64,000 bases of DNA from Lichenostomus cassidix (lineage: Eukaryota; Chordata; Aves; Passeriformes; Meliphagidae): NCBI GenBank assembly GCA_008360975.2, contig CM039182.1, positions 45,582,491 through 45,646,490 of the forward strand, read 5' to 3'. The position numbers and the translations under genes were made by a program. Shown here piece after piece: positions 50,901 to 59,853 of this stretch. The first letter of the stretch is position 1. Each line of letters begins with the position of its first letter. The notes under the pieces are model-generated. The model saw nothing but the letters and a program-made list of their open reading frames with translations. It was not told the DNA's origin and made no database searches.

Positions 50901-53900
50901 TAGCTGTGTCCAAAGTTGTCACTGATGGGGATAGAGGGGAGCTGCTGTGTGTTTTCATTGAAATATTTGACAATGCCAGGCTTGGTATCACTGTTGGCTG
51001 TGCATTTTTTTGTTTAGTGTGGATTATTAGCGTACTGCAGAGAGTTTTGTTTGCTTTTACTTTGTCAGTTGCTGTAGTCTGGAAAAGGTTTTTCCTCAGG
51101 CCTACTAAGCTGTTTTGGTCAACTTAGGGAATGGTTTTTATTTGCTCTGTGTTGCTGGAAGGAGGTGCTTTTGACTTAGTGTGAAAAGATTGTTAATATC
51201 TGGTCTGATAATGAAGGCACCTTACAGATAAGAAATCTGTCATTAAATAGTCACTGCAACCCAGACTTCTGTGAAGTGATAGAGTAGTATATCTGCAAAA
51301 TATTTTTAAACTTTTTTTTTTTTCTGAGGCACAGAGCGAAGTACAGCTAATAATTACATGATACAGATTCATCACGAAAAAGAAATTTAATGTTTTCTTG
51401 GGTTTTTCCTCCTCTTCTAGCCATCCATTCCAGGGACAGTACTCTGTATCAGATGTCAAGTTAAGATTGTCACAGTAAGTACATAGTACTTTAATTTGTA
51501 TTTTTAAAAAGTGTGGTCAAATACCACTAACTGTGTAACTGTTGCTATCATGAACTAAACAGGATAATGATTCAAACTGGCTGTCTTCATGAAACTGTAC
51601 TCAATGTTCTCGTGCAAAACATCACCACATCTAAAGATGAAACATTTGCCTGAAATAATAATTTAAAAAAAGGCTAATGTGCTATTTTTTGTTGGACTTT
51701 ACATAATAGAGCCTTGATTTTTTGCATTGCAATTATATGGCTTTTGTACATTTGTTTCTAATTTGTCAGCTAAAGCTGTTGAAACTTCCACCAGTGATTT
51801 GACTGTAGGTTGCATTATTAGGAGACAGCAGCTTGTTTTTTTTCTCTTTTAATTAGCTGGTTTTTAATACAGTATTGTTCTAAAGCTCAAAGTTCACTGT
51901 ATACATACTAAGATGTGGTTTAGTTCCTTCAATTTACAAGTTTCAAGTAAGATTTACAGTTTCTTGTTGTACCTCAGTTGAACTTTAAGTTGGTCTCAGC
52001 TGCTGCCTTTATTAAAGTCTAAAACTCAGTGATGCTTGTTTCTGCCATAGCTGTTCAGTTCTGACTGAAGCCAGAATTCAGCCTGGGGTTTATGCACCAG
52101 GCTAAATGGATTCTTTTCTTACTTAGCTGTGCTAACTATAAAACAACACACTCTCTCTCTCAATAATAGATGATCTTTCTACGAAGTCTTAATTTGAAAG
52201 CTCTGGAGGTGTCCATAATGTTGACCTGGTTTTGTCTCCTTGTTTGAAAGGGGGTTACTTAACTCTTCTGGGTAGTGTGAGATCAATTTAAAAAGACTTA
52301 GTTCTTAGTGTGCTTCTAGTAAGTATTTTTACAACAGTGCCTTTATTCTGCAGGTGGGGCTTTGATACCAGATCCTCATGAAAATTAATTTGCCTTTGCA
52401 AACTGAGCCTAAACTTGGCTTCGGTCTATTCTGGCTTTTTTTTTTTTTTTGCTTTTTCCATCTACACTGAAGATTTTGAAAGTGGGAAAAGAATGTGGCA
52501 TGATATGTTAAGTTTCACATTAATGGGTTTGCAAAGCCTGAAATGTGGACTTGAAAGTTACAGTTTAAAACTAAATGAGGTTATTTTCAAGTGATTGTCC
52601 TTGTGCTGTAGAACTGATTGCTTTTGTGCTTTTCTTTCCAAATGATGATAATGTGTGTCTTTTTTTTGCATTTCATTAACAAAAACATGAGTATAAACTG
52701 TCCTTGGTCAAATATTTAATCTTAGACAAGGATACAAAGTAAAGTCTATTTAGGAAAAAGAAGAACTAATCAGTAACATTTGCTGTTCTGTTTGAAGGTT
52801 ACGTATTAGAGCTGAGGATTCTCAAAACTGCTGCAAGTCTGACTTTGTAATTTAGAACCTAAATGTATTTTTGGTAAACATTTAGGAAAGGGTGATTGAG
52901 CATTGGAATGGGCTGCCCAGGGAGGTGATGGAGTCACCATCCCTGGAGGTGTTTAAGGAACGACTGGACACGGCACTCAGTGCCATGGTCTGCTTGACAA
53001 CGTGGTGTTTAATCATGGGTTGGACTCAATCTCAAAGATCTTTTCCAACCCGATGCGGTCTGTGAAAAGTTTAAAGTGTGCTGTATGAGAATGAAACATT
53101 GGGCATTTTGATTTCCTGTCCTGCTGGCAGCATCTTTTCTTCCTCTGGGAAGCTTGCCTAACTGATCTCTGTGGATAAGATGAATGCAGGAACTGGGCTC
53201 GACAGTATATATGAACTATGCATACATGTGTGCTCTGTAAATCTGTGTGTAATCATACATACTTTAACTAGTTTATTTACACATGGGAGTAATAAGAAGT
53301 CAGTCAACTAACAGTCTTCAGTATATCTCATTTAGCTCAGTGCAAAACAGTGAACGTGGAAAGAAGATTGGAAATGTGATGGTTTCTACCAGCCGGAATG
53401 TGGTACAAACAGGAAAAGCTGTAGGTAAGAAATTTATTTAAAATCATCTTCCATCTAAGCCATGTCATTTTTGAAGTTGCATCCTATTTCTCAGTTGTAT
53501 ATTGTTGTAATCCAAGTGTATTTTGTAACATACACGCAAATCAGAGCAACGTTTCAAAGGGCGAAGCTGCTGATTGAGGCCCCTATATTGTATAACAGTG
53601 GAAAGAGAAGCAGCTAGACAAAGAAATTAGTGTACATTCCTTTTCCAGTGTGGCCTGGAGATGAATATGGGAAGAGAGATGTTCAGGTAAGAGATTCCAT
53701 GTAATCTAGTAAATACTTTGACCACACCACCTTCTGCATTGTGTTATTCTCAACATTTATATCACTTTGACTGAAACTATTAAAAGCTGGTTGAGATCAG
53801 AAAAAGTTCTTGTCATTTTCTGCAGATTTTGCAGCAGTCTGTAATTTTCTGGAAAAGCACTTGTTGCACATGAAAAGGGGCATCATCACACCTTGCAGAG

Positions 53901-54372
53901 CGAGATGATGGGAGTTCACCCATTAAAGGGTCTGATAGTTGTTTGGCTGCAGCTGTGCCAAAGATTGTTTAACTTTCTCTTCTGTTCCATTGGAGTCTGT
54001 CTTGTCTTTTCATTATGGTGCACTCGGGCCAGGAGTGCCTTCAGCCCAAATTCTACCAAGCCTTCCCAGCCAAAGGACATCATAGACCATTTCTGCTGAG
54101 TTACTGTGTTCTACTTCTTTGAATATTTTCTGACACAGACTCTGGAAAGGGATTTTAAATCCCAAATTGGACAACTGATGGAGTGATTTTTATTTTTTTT
54201 TTTTAATATTTCTTTGTAGCAACTCAAAGTAAAGATAAAGATAACACTTCACTATTGATCCTTGTTTTGTATTGCAGGTCAGTCTGTTGGAGGAGCCCTC
54301 ACAAGTGCGAAATCAGCTATGTCTTCGTGGTTTTCCACTTTCACACAGTCAAACCAAAGCCTTGGGGACTAA
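17506..54372 (+). CDS. AVL9: AVL9, DENN-family cell-migration protein (whole coding span, 16 exons)
   Basis: Homologue of yeast Avl9, which acts in late secretory transport; the vertebrate protein is linked to cell migration and polarity. Coding exons are 17506-17571, 33434-33554, 35334-35419, 37276-37347, 38141-38230, 38591-38657, 39314-39354, 40489-40527, 44060-44129, 44734-45281, 48086-48220, 49011-49230, 50594-50711, 51421-51474, 53336-53424 and 54278-54372. They sum to 1911 nt, 636 residues; human has about 648. All junctions are GT-AG and in phase. The upstream DENN part spans about residues 8-90 ([34 protein letters not shown]); the central DENN part about 95-225 ([44 protein letters not shown]); a variable, probably disordered linker about 230-370; the C-terminal DENN part about 375-600 ([38 protein letters not shown]). 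Intron 1 is 15.9 kb. Confidence 0.98.
19255..19430 (+). mobile_element. Old LINE (CR1/L2-like) reverse transcriptase fragment
   Basis: The plus strand reads [20 protein letters not shown], which resembles the conserved 'NYRPISLTSVxGKxxE' block at the start of LINE reverse transcriptases. About 100 nt later, in another frame, comes SCLTDL, as in the usual 'GRSCLTNL' block. Several stops and frameshifts show age. The family cannot be fixed, and the boundaries are approximate. Confidence 0.55.
20335..20530 (-). mobile_element. CR1 LINE internal fragment (reverse transcriptase C-terminal region)
   Basis: The minus strand reads [20 protein letters not shown], then [20 protein letters not shown], a clear match to CR1 ORF2 near its C-terminus. 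The 3' untranslated part and tail are missing, so this is an internal piece. Confidence 0.88.
26843..27103 (-). mobile_element. Solo LTR of an endogenous retrovirus, 6-bp target duplication
   Basis: A 261-bp element with TG...CA ends; in its own direction it starts TGTGGCTAGCACAGG and ends CAACAGCGACA. GATATG flanks it on both sides (26837-26842 and 27104-27109), the mark of integration. On the minus strand TATAAA lies in the first fifth and AATAAA about 70 nt before the end, as expected for a promoter and polyadenylation site. No internal retroviral genes remain. A 6-bp duplication fits a class II (ERVK-like) or alpharetroviral origin. Confidence 0.85.
31300..32285 (+). mobile_element. Avian ERVL-type solo LTR
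   Basis: About 1 kb matching the layout of the common avian ERVL LTR. There is a start region 'ttacaggggtggcttctctcagaggctgccag' in type, a TATA-like gtatttaagaagg near 31452, a middle part made of diverged repeats of 'cctgcag...gtgaagacca' and 'tggagca' type, and an end 'gaggggagtgatagagcagctttgg' in type closing with 'cctggtgtccagccagggtc'. Ends are approximate, since I could not define a target duplication. The short open frames inside belong to the LTR and are not genes. Confidence 0.78.
33434..33554 (+). CDS. AVL9: AVL9 coding exon 2
   Basis: Residues 23-62 plus one base of Asp63 (121 nt), acceptor gtttag, donor GTAAGA. It contains [20 protein letters not shown] and [20 protein letters not shown], the upstream DENN signature. 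Confidence 0.97.
35334..35419 (+). CDS. AVL9: AVL9 coding exon 3
   Basis: 86 nt completing Asp63 and running to residue 91: [20 protein letters not shown] then SCYRQIEAK. Acceptor ttctag, donor GTAACT. Confidence 0.97.
36449..36480. repeat. Perfect 16-bp tandem duplication with inner palindrome
   Basis: TTAACTCCCCTGGAGT occurs twice head to tail without mismatch. Each unit contains AACTCC...GGAGTT, so the stretch can also fold as hairpins. It is in AVL9 intron 3. Confidence 0.85.
36640..37160 (-). mobile_element. CR1 LINE with internal deletion (tail joined to endonuclease region)
   Basis: The first 170 bp are a CR1 3' end (atcatagaattgtcataggatgg and the usual blocks). The sequence then switches to CR1 ORF2 endonuclease: the minus strand gives [11 protein letters not shown], as in the 'LMGDFN' motif, and further on [17 protein letters not shown]. 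The reverse transcriptase in between is absent. All reading frames are broken. It lies in AVL9 intron 3, just upstream of exon 4. Confidence 0.82.
37276..37347 (+). CDS. AVL9: AVL9 coding exon 4
   Basis: 72 nt, residues 92-115 ([20 protein letters not shown] then LSQL). Acceptor tcttag, donor GTAAGA, phase 0. Confidence 0.97.
37650..37693 (-). mobile_element. Short CR1 tail fragment
   Basis: About 44 bp reading ataatcatagaatgggtagg then gttggaagaggcctcaaaga, the reversed CR1 tail only. It is in AVL9 intron 4. Confidence 0.75.
38141..38230 (+). CDS. AVL9: AVL9 coding exon 5
   Basis: 90 nt, residues 116-145 ([20 protein letters not shown] then [10 protein letters not shown]). Acceptor ttcaag, donor GTAACT. 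Confidence 0.97.
38591..38657 (+). CDS. AVL9: AVL9 coding exon 6
   Basis: 67 nt, residues 146-167 plus one base of Gly168 ([20 protein letters not shown] then YL). Acceptor ccacag, donor GTAAGT. Confidence 0.97.
39314..39354 (+). CDS. AVL9: AVL9 coding exon 7
   Basis: 41-nt exon, residues 168-181 ([14 protein letters not shown]). Acceptor ctcag, donor GTAGGC. Too short to be seen as an open frame. Confidence 0.96.
40489..40527 (+). CDS. AVL9: AVL9 coding exon 8
   Basis: 39-nt exon, residues 182-194 ([13 protein letters not shown]), a hydrophobic strand/helix of the central DENN part. Acceptor tttcag after a long T run, donor GTAACA. Confidence 0.96.
40555..40594. repeat. 20-bp tandem duplication in AVL9 intron 8
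   Basis: Two head-to-tail copies of gtttaaatagaaatgcaacc, with one mismatch at the last base of the second copy. They start 28 nt after the end of exon 8. Confidence 0.85.
43774..43830. repeat. TG/TA-rich simple sequence
   Basis: A short TG run (atgtgtgtgtgtat) passes into TA-rich sequence, in AVL9 intron 8 upstream of exon 9. Low complexity. Confidence 0.6.
44060..44129 (+). CDS. AVL9: AVL9 coding exon 9
   Basis: 70 nt, residues 195-217 plus one base of Gly218 ([20 protein letters not shown] then LFP). Acceptor accag, donor GTAAGA. Confidence 0.96.
44734..45281 (+). CDS. AVL9: AVL9 coding exon 10 (long linker exon)
   Basis: 548 nt, residues 218-400. It opens with [20 protein letters not shown] and closes with [17 protein letters not shown], both conserved. 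The stretch between, about residues 240-375, is rich in Ser, Glu, Asn and Pro, poorly conserved and likely disordered; it keeps the [13 protein letters not shown] motif near residue 325. Acceptor ttccag, donor GTGAGC. Confidence 0.97.
45797..45818. repeat. (CA)n microsatellite in AVL9 intron 10
   Basis: A run of CA dinucleotides following a diverged TG/TA-rich stretch from about 45740. Short enough to be stable. Confidence 0.7.
48086..48220 (+). CDS. AVL9: AVL9 coding exon 11
   Basis: 135 nt, residues 401-445 ([20 protein letters not shown], then [20 protein letters not shown]). Acceptor tccag, donor GTATGG. Phase 0. Confidence 0.96.
49011..49230 (+). CDS. AVL9: AVL9 coding exon 12
   Basis: 220 nt, residues 446-518 plus one base of Asp519. 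It opens [20 protein letters not shown] and contains [20 protein letters not shown]. Acceptor aaacag, donor GTAGAG. Confidence 0.96.
50594..50711 (+). CDS. AVL9: AVL9 coding exon 13
   Basis: 118 nt, residues 519-557 plus two bases of Ser558 ([20 protein letters not shown] then [16 protein letters not shown]). Acceptor atcag. The donor used is GTAAGG at 50712; a weaker GTAAAT 11 nt earlier would break the frame, and human length supports the later one. Confidence 0.95.
51421..51474 (+). CDS. AVL9: AVL9 coding exon 14
   Basis: 54 nt completing Ser558 and running to residue 575 plus two bases of His576 ([18 protein letters not shown]). Acceptor ttctag after a C/T tract, donor GTAAGT. Confidence 0.95.
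52884..53068 (+). mobile_element. CR1 LINE, 3' end, plus orientation
   Basis: Forward-oriented CR1 end containing 'attggaatgggctgcccagg', 'tggagtcaccatccctggag', 'gggttggactcaat' and 'aagatcttttccaacccgat'. This is the only plus-oriented CR1 3' end I find in the window; it lies in AVL9 intron 14 before exon 15. Confidence 0.88.
53336..53424 (+). CDS. AVL9: AVL9 coding exon 15
   Basis: 89 nt, residues 576-605 plus one base of Gly606 ([20 protein letters not shown] then [10 protein letters not shown]). Acceptor tttag, donor GTAAGA. Confidence 0.96.
53649..53686 (+). other. Candidate alternative (cassette) exon of AVL9
   Basis: Between exons 15 and 16, 38 nt are bounded by a good acceptor (ccttttccag) and a near-consensus donor (CAG followed by GTAAGAG). 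The exon is open in the AVL9 frame ([13 protein letters not shown] when joined to exon 15), and inclusion moves exon 16 into another frame that stays open for 48 more codons. No human counterpart is known to me. Use in mRNA is unproven. Confidence 0.35.
54278..54372 (+). CDS. AVL9: AVL9 coding exon 16 (C-terminus) and stop
   Basis: 95 nt, residues 606-636 ([20 protein letters not shown] then [11 protein letters not shown]) and TAA at 54370-54372. Acceptor ttgcag. The C-terminal tail is a few residues shorter than human. A second frame through this exon stays open to 54424. Confidence 0.95.
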
Positions 54373-57300
54373 ATGCTGGTTTGGCAGAATGCTGCTGACT
54401 ATTTCAGGTGCAATCTTTCTCTGAGCTGTAAAAAGACCACTCCAAAATGTAGGAGTGGAAATTAACTACCCAGGACCAAAATAAGGTATATGTTGCTTTC
54501 AAGCAGATGTGGAATGTTATTATTCACTTTCACTAGAAGTATAGAAGAATGGTGTCACCATACAATGGGATGGCATTTGCAGTATATTGGTTATATTTAA
54601 AAATGACTACTTCTCTTTAAAACTGAGCCTTTATAGAGACATTAGCAAACGGGGCTTGTTGCAAGCCAAATGTGTTTGACTTTAGATTTGTACATTTTCT
54701 TGGATGTTGAAGATATTTATGTAAAGTAGTTCTATTTTTCAATCCAGATAGCCAAATGTTTGTGAATTCTTGTTAGAAATAAGCAGAATATAAATAATAA
54801 TTCCTCTTTTAGGTTGGATTTGAGAGAATCTCTGCAACCCTTAAAGGATGGAACTTTCTTGCTTTTACCTGCAAACTAAAATTAACAAGGTGCAGAGTAA
54901 GATTGTGGCTGACAAGGGTTTTTGGGTTTTTTTTCCCTCTACCCTCTGTATCCATGTAGAGTTATTTGAATAATTCTGTCTCTAGCTCTCTTTGTGTCTC
55001 CAAAACTGTGTTACAGTTGCAAAATCAGTTCTTCATGTTATGCAGTAGCCCTTCATCACTTTGCATATGTTTTGGCTGAGTTTTTCCCCTGGGATGTGAA
55101 TGGAATTCCAGTTGGAGAGATCTCTTCAGGGAAAGTATTACAAAACATTTCTCCCAAATTGGGATTGGATCATAGACAGTTTTGTGAGGTCTTGCTCTAT
55201 TAGGATATAATTACAACATTAATGTAGTTGCATACATATGAGTATGAAGTACTAAACCTACCCAAAACTAACATAGTAGGAAACTCTGTGTGGGTTTTTT
55301 TTTTTCCCTATAAAGTTATGAGGACTCTTCCAAATGAAAATCAGCTATGAGGATTTTCTGTGTCAACTCAGGGAATGTGCTATTTGGAAAATTGCTTTTT
55401 TCATAATGAAAGTAATACTAGAATTGAGAGTAACTAGAAAAGTTCAGTTCGTATCCTAGAGTGAAGAAATATAATAGTTTATTTGAAAAGATGTGGCATA
55501 ATGCTGTATTTCCTATGTTACATGCATGTGGTGTTTCCTGTATGCAAGCGTATTGCACTTCCTATATTTCTTGATTCCAAGGGAGATTATTTCCTGTTTT
55601 CTTGCAATGTGCGTGCCTCTCTATGCCTTCTGTCATCCCCACATGTTGCTCTTAACATTTTCTATATTACATTATCAAGTGTTCCAACTTTTCTGTACCA
55701 AAAGGCTCTTAGTTTATTGCCTCATCAGTATCTGTCAGCATTTTGCCATGTTCTTTTCTGGGGCCAAGATTTGTAGTCATGGTTATTTCTCCTATTCCTC
55801 AAATAAAATGCAGCGGCTGTACAAGAGATAAACAAGAAGGCTTGAATGTTTTTAAGAAATTATGTTTTAATTCCTTATGTGCACTTGTAAAGCTAAGAGA
55901 AAAGCCACACTTGGATCACATTGTCACTGTCCAGCAACTTGGTTGTCAGTTTTTTTGCTTTAGTGATTTGAAAACATGGGATCTGGTTTAAAGCCTTCTT
56001 GAATTTTTTTTCTGGGACAGACTAGATAGAATGACTGGAAAACCTGAAAGTAAACAGCTAATTTGAGTAGTTTTTGATTTAAGAAGGGCAAAAAAGGCCC
56101 CTAAAGCTCTACTAATTTATTGCTTCTGACACACAAGTAAGATGTATCTATCAAACTGCAGCTATTGCTCCTGGTCTGTGTGTCTTTGTATATCCCCTAA
56201 AACTTCTGATGCTCTTCTCTGTTTTATTCCACAACTCTGTAGTAGACATTTTTATCTTTTCAAAGACTAGGTATTACCTTATATGCAGTGAAGTAAGACT
56301 AATGCTGTTTATTCACAGTGTGTCTAGAGCTTTCTGATTCAGCATGCAGATAAGAAAATAACCCAAATTAATCACTTGCTTTTGTGAAATGACTAACATA
56401 TTATCTGCTGTTTGGGATTTAGGTGGTCAGGGTCCAGGTTGTAATGAAGACTGGAGAAAGGTGCATAAAGGATTTAAGCGCCTGTAAAACTAACTTCAGC
56501 ACCTTAAGGCACACCTGGGTAGATTTAGGCATAGGACCTCACAATGGTGAGTTCTAGAAGCCAGGCAAGTGGTTGGTATTACATGTACAAGCTGTAGAAG
56601 CAGAGCCTTCAAGGATCTCTTTTCAATATCCTTGTCTTTGTCACCTCCTCAGCTGAGTTTTCTCTGTTGAATTTTCATATGCTCCAAATTTATATGGCAG
56701 ATTTATTAGTTCACTGCATTCCCCTTATTCCCACAGATTCCCTCGCTGGCCTAGGGGTTTTAGAAAGCTGACCTTTGTTTTTTTGTTTGTTTTCTGGTGG
56801 ATTAATCCAAGGAAAGACAGAATGAGGTGCCCTCATTGGCTGCTCGTTGCTTTGTACAGTGACTCTGTTGTGATACTTCATGATTTTTCTCTTATGGGCA
56901 AGAAGACCAGACGGATCTTTCTCTGGAGCCTTTTTCTCTCTGTCCAGCTGTCTCTGTCTTGGAACCAAAAAACATACAACCTGATAAAGAGTATTTTCCT
57001 TTCTTTACAAATGACAGAATGAAAAGCTTTTATTACTTTTCAGTCTTTTTAAGACCTGGCACCTTGCTAGCAAGTTGGACTCAGATTTAAACTCAAATTC
57101 AAACAGTGACTAAGACTCGTGGAGTGGGTGGAGATGAAGTGATCTTCATAATTAGCTGTGTTCATTAACATATGTGTTTGCTCTCCAACATTTGCTTAAG
57201 CTTACTTTTGGGCTGTAGGAAGGCATGAAGGCACCGAGGTTCATTTAAGCTCATGTAGTTCTCTTCTTAATTTAGTGCTTGTAACCTCTTTAGTTAAATC

Positions 57301-59853
57301 CAATGCAAATGCAAGTTCTTTTCTTCTCCTCTGTTTTAAAATTTCCAGTGCAGGCATTATTAATTATTCAGAAAGATTTAGGCAGTTGACTTCCATTTCA
57401 AAAGCCCTGACATCCATTTCTGCACTGTAAGAAACAATGGGTCCTAAGTGAATTGGTGATAGTGCCTCTAATCAGTCAGCTGTGAAGGTATTGTTACAGC
57501 TCTGTCGTGATTTGATGTTGTAGAGGAATTTCTGGCTGCCAACATGCAGCACACACTGACTTACAGGTAATACAATAGCACTCCTCTCAACTTTCTGTCA
57601 TCAGAGGCATCAACCTCAGCTTTTTGTATGTGCCAGCATTTGAGGAACTACCTGTTGAGCATAGTAGACATAAGTCCCTCAAACCCCACAAGACTTCAGT
57701 ATTGCTGACCCTATATTTCATTTGACTAAAGTGTTCAGCGTCTTTCATCAGTCATTTTCCTGTCATAACCTTAATTCCTGTACACATCTTACACCAGTTT
57801 CCTCAAATGTCAAAATTTAATTAGAATTTTTAGGTCAGTGTTCTGGTACATTGCACTTGTTTGACTTGGTACATCTGTTTTAAGTACCTTTGTAATTAAA
57901 TATAATATTTTGCCCAAACAAGCTTCTGATTTCCATACAAATTATTACTAAGCAGAGAAACTAATGTGGCAGTATTTAATTGTAAAAGTGAAGGTGTGAA
58001 TACAGTTTTTAAACATAGAAGCTATTGCTTGATAATTGAACATACAAGTAATGTATTTGATTTTTCTTGTGCTGCTTGAAAAATAAAATGCATCCAGCCT
58101 GTTTAAAGTTCTGTCTGCTCAAAAAGCTGTATTATTTTAATAAATTAATTCCACCAGAAGACACTTGCTGGCATCTGGTTTTGATATTGTTAGCTGCTTG
58201 TAATTCACTGACAGTCTTTTTGAAGTTTGTCTTCCATTTAAACTGATTATGGATGCTGCTTTTTGCAAATTTAGGACAAGGGGATCCTCTAGTGTGACTT
58301 TTTGTTCCCTGTGGGCTGCTGCTCATTGGGAATTGATTGAAGGCCTCAGGAGGTCAACTGACCTCTTACATCAGTAAGAATTTCAAGTACAACTAAAATT
58401 TTGGTGTAGATTTAGCTTCAAAGTAACTTGCAGTTCCCTGTGGATTGTGATATCTAGTCAAAATCAAGATGCTGTGTAAATTAATTGCTGCACATCCAGT
58501 TCTCTGTCATAGTGAGCTGTTTTAAAACTGCAGAACTTCCACTGCAGCTGTTGCTGTACCTGTCTGAGAAAGACTTGGTAAATGGGTGTTTCCAGAAGGA
58601 GGAAACTGACTGCCTTGGGGAACGTTTAGGTGTGAATTTACAAAGGTTATGTCTAGAGAATTGTTGCAGTTCTCTAAAATTTTGTAATGTTTTTCTGTCC
58701 ATGTGCAGGTAGTTGTGCAAACACATTGGAAGATAAATTTACATCATGTTTTTTATGCACTGCAATTTCTCTTTCTTGCAGGTATTTGGTTTTCATTAAA
58801 AAGGGCAACATGGAGAGTATTCATTAAAGGGAGAATCACTGCATTATTGTATTATGATTAAAGATGTATGAAAAATTGCTTTATGGTGTTTTGAGTCTTT
58901 AATATTATATTAGAGAAGGGACTGACTTAAAAAAGCAGGCACAGAGCTTTACTTCTGTGATGTTTCCAGTCTTGATGCCCATTCTTTAACAAACATTGGG
59001 AGCAGTGTTTGGATTCATAAAAACTATGGAGATGGATCACTTCTGTCAATTAAATAGTGACCCTTACTCAGATTTCCTTATTCCCTGTAAATTGTCATGT
59101 GTGTATAACGTTTGTACACGGGTGGCTTATTGTCAGTTGGGATGGAACTTGGAAGTCTAGCTGTCTTGAGTCAAAATTGTTTAATCATACATAGCTCCTC
59201 TTGTAATAATACTTCAAAATCAACAGATAATGTAGGGTGGTTTTTTTTTACTTCCCCACCTGAATTTATTGACTAATATTGATGAAAGCACAATTACTGT
59301 TTGCCTCAGTAGCAGCAGAGAACACTTACAAAATCTTTTCTTGTCTTAATCCAGATCACCAATAATGTGGTACTGCTTTCTAGATCAGGTGAGCATAATC
59401 AAGCAAGAATGTTTAGACTGGAGGAAGAACAGTTATTTGAAGTGAAGGCAGATGTACAGGTATCATCTTGTCTTAAAAACAATATGGGAAATAACATCAC
59501 TTGCATACCGTATGAAATAGATGGAAAATACTAGAGAAGGAAACTCAGTTGATTTCTCATCTCTGAAGAAATGCACACAGATATACAGTGGAGAATTTAA
59601 AAGTCCAGGCATACTAGAAAGTGGCAAAAAATAATCCTGAGCTTATCATACTGCCTAATACCTCCTGTGGTTACTGACCTTTGTCACTGTGAATAATTTG
59701 TGTGTATATGAATTTTGCCATGTGCCAAAGAGCTGGCTGAAGCATATGGCAACTCCTGAATGTTGATAATTGTTTCTTGTTTTTTTCTCTTTAGCAAAAA
59801 CGCATGTTCAGCATTAAATTAGCTAGCTGTGCTGCTTGCACTTCCCAAATAAA
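54373..59853 (+). other. AVL9: AVL9 3'UTR and downstream flank
   Basis: No further coding exon is recognisable. AATAAA signals lie at 55802-55807, 58082-58087 and 59848-59853; the last two are followed by T/GT-rich sequence. The human AVL9 transcript has a long 3'UTR, so a UTR of 3.7-5.5 kb is plausible, but the sequence alone does not say which site is used. The open frames in this stretch match no known protein. Confidence 0.55.
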
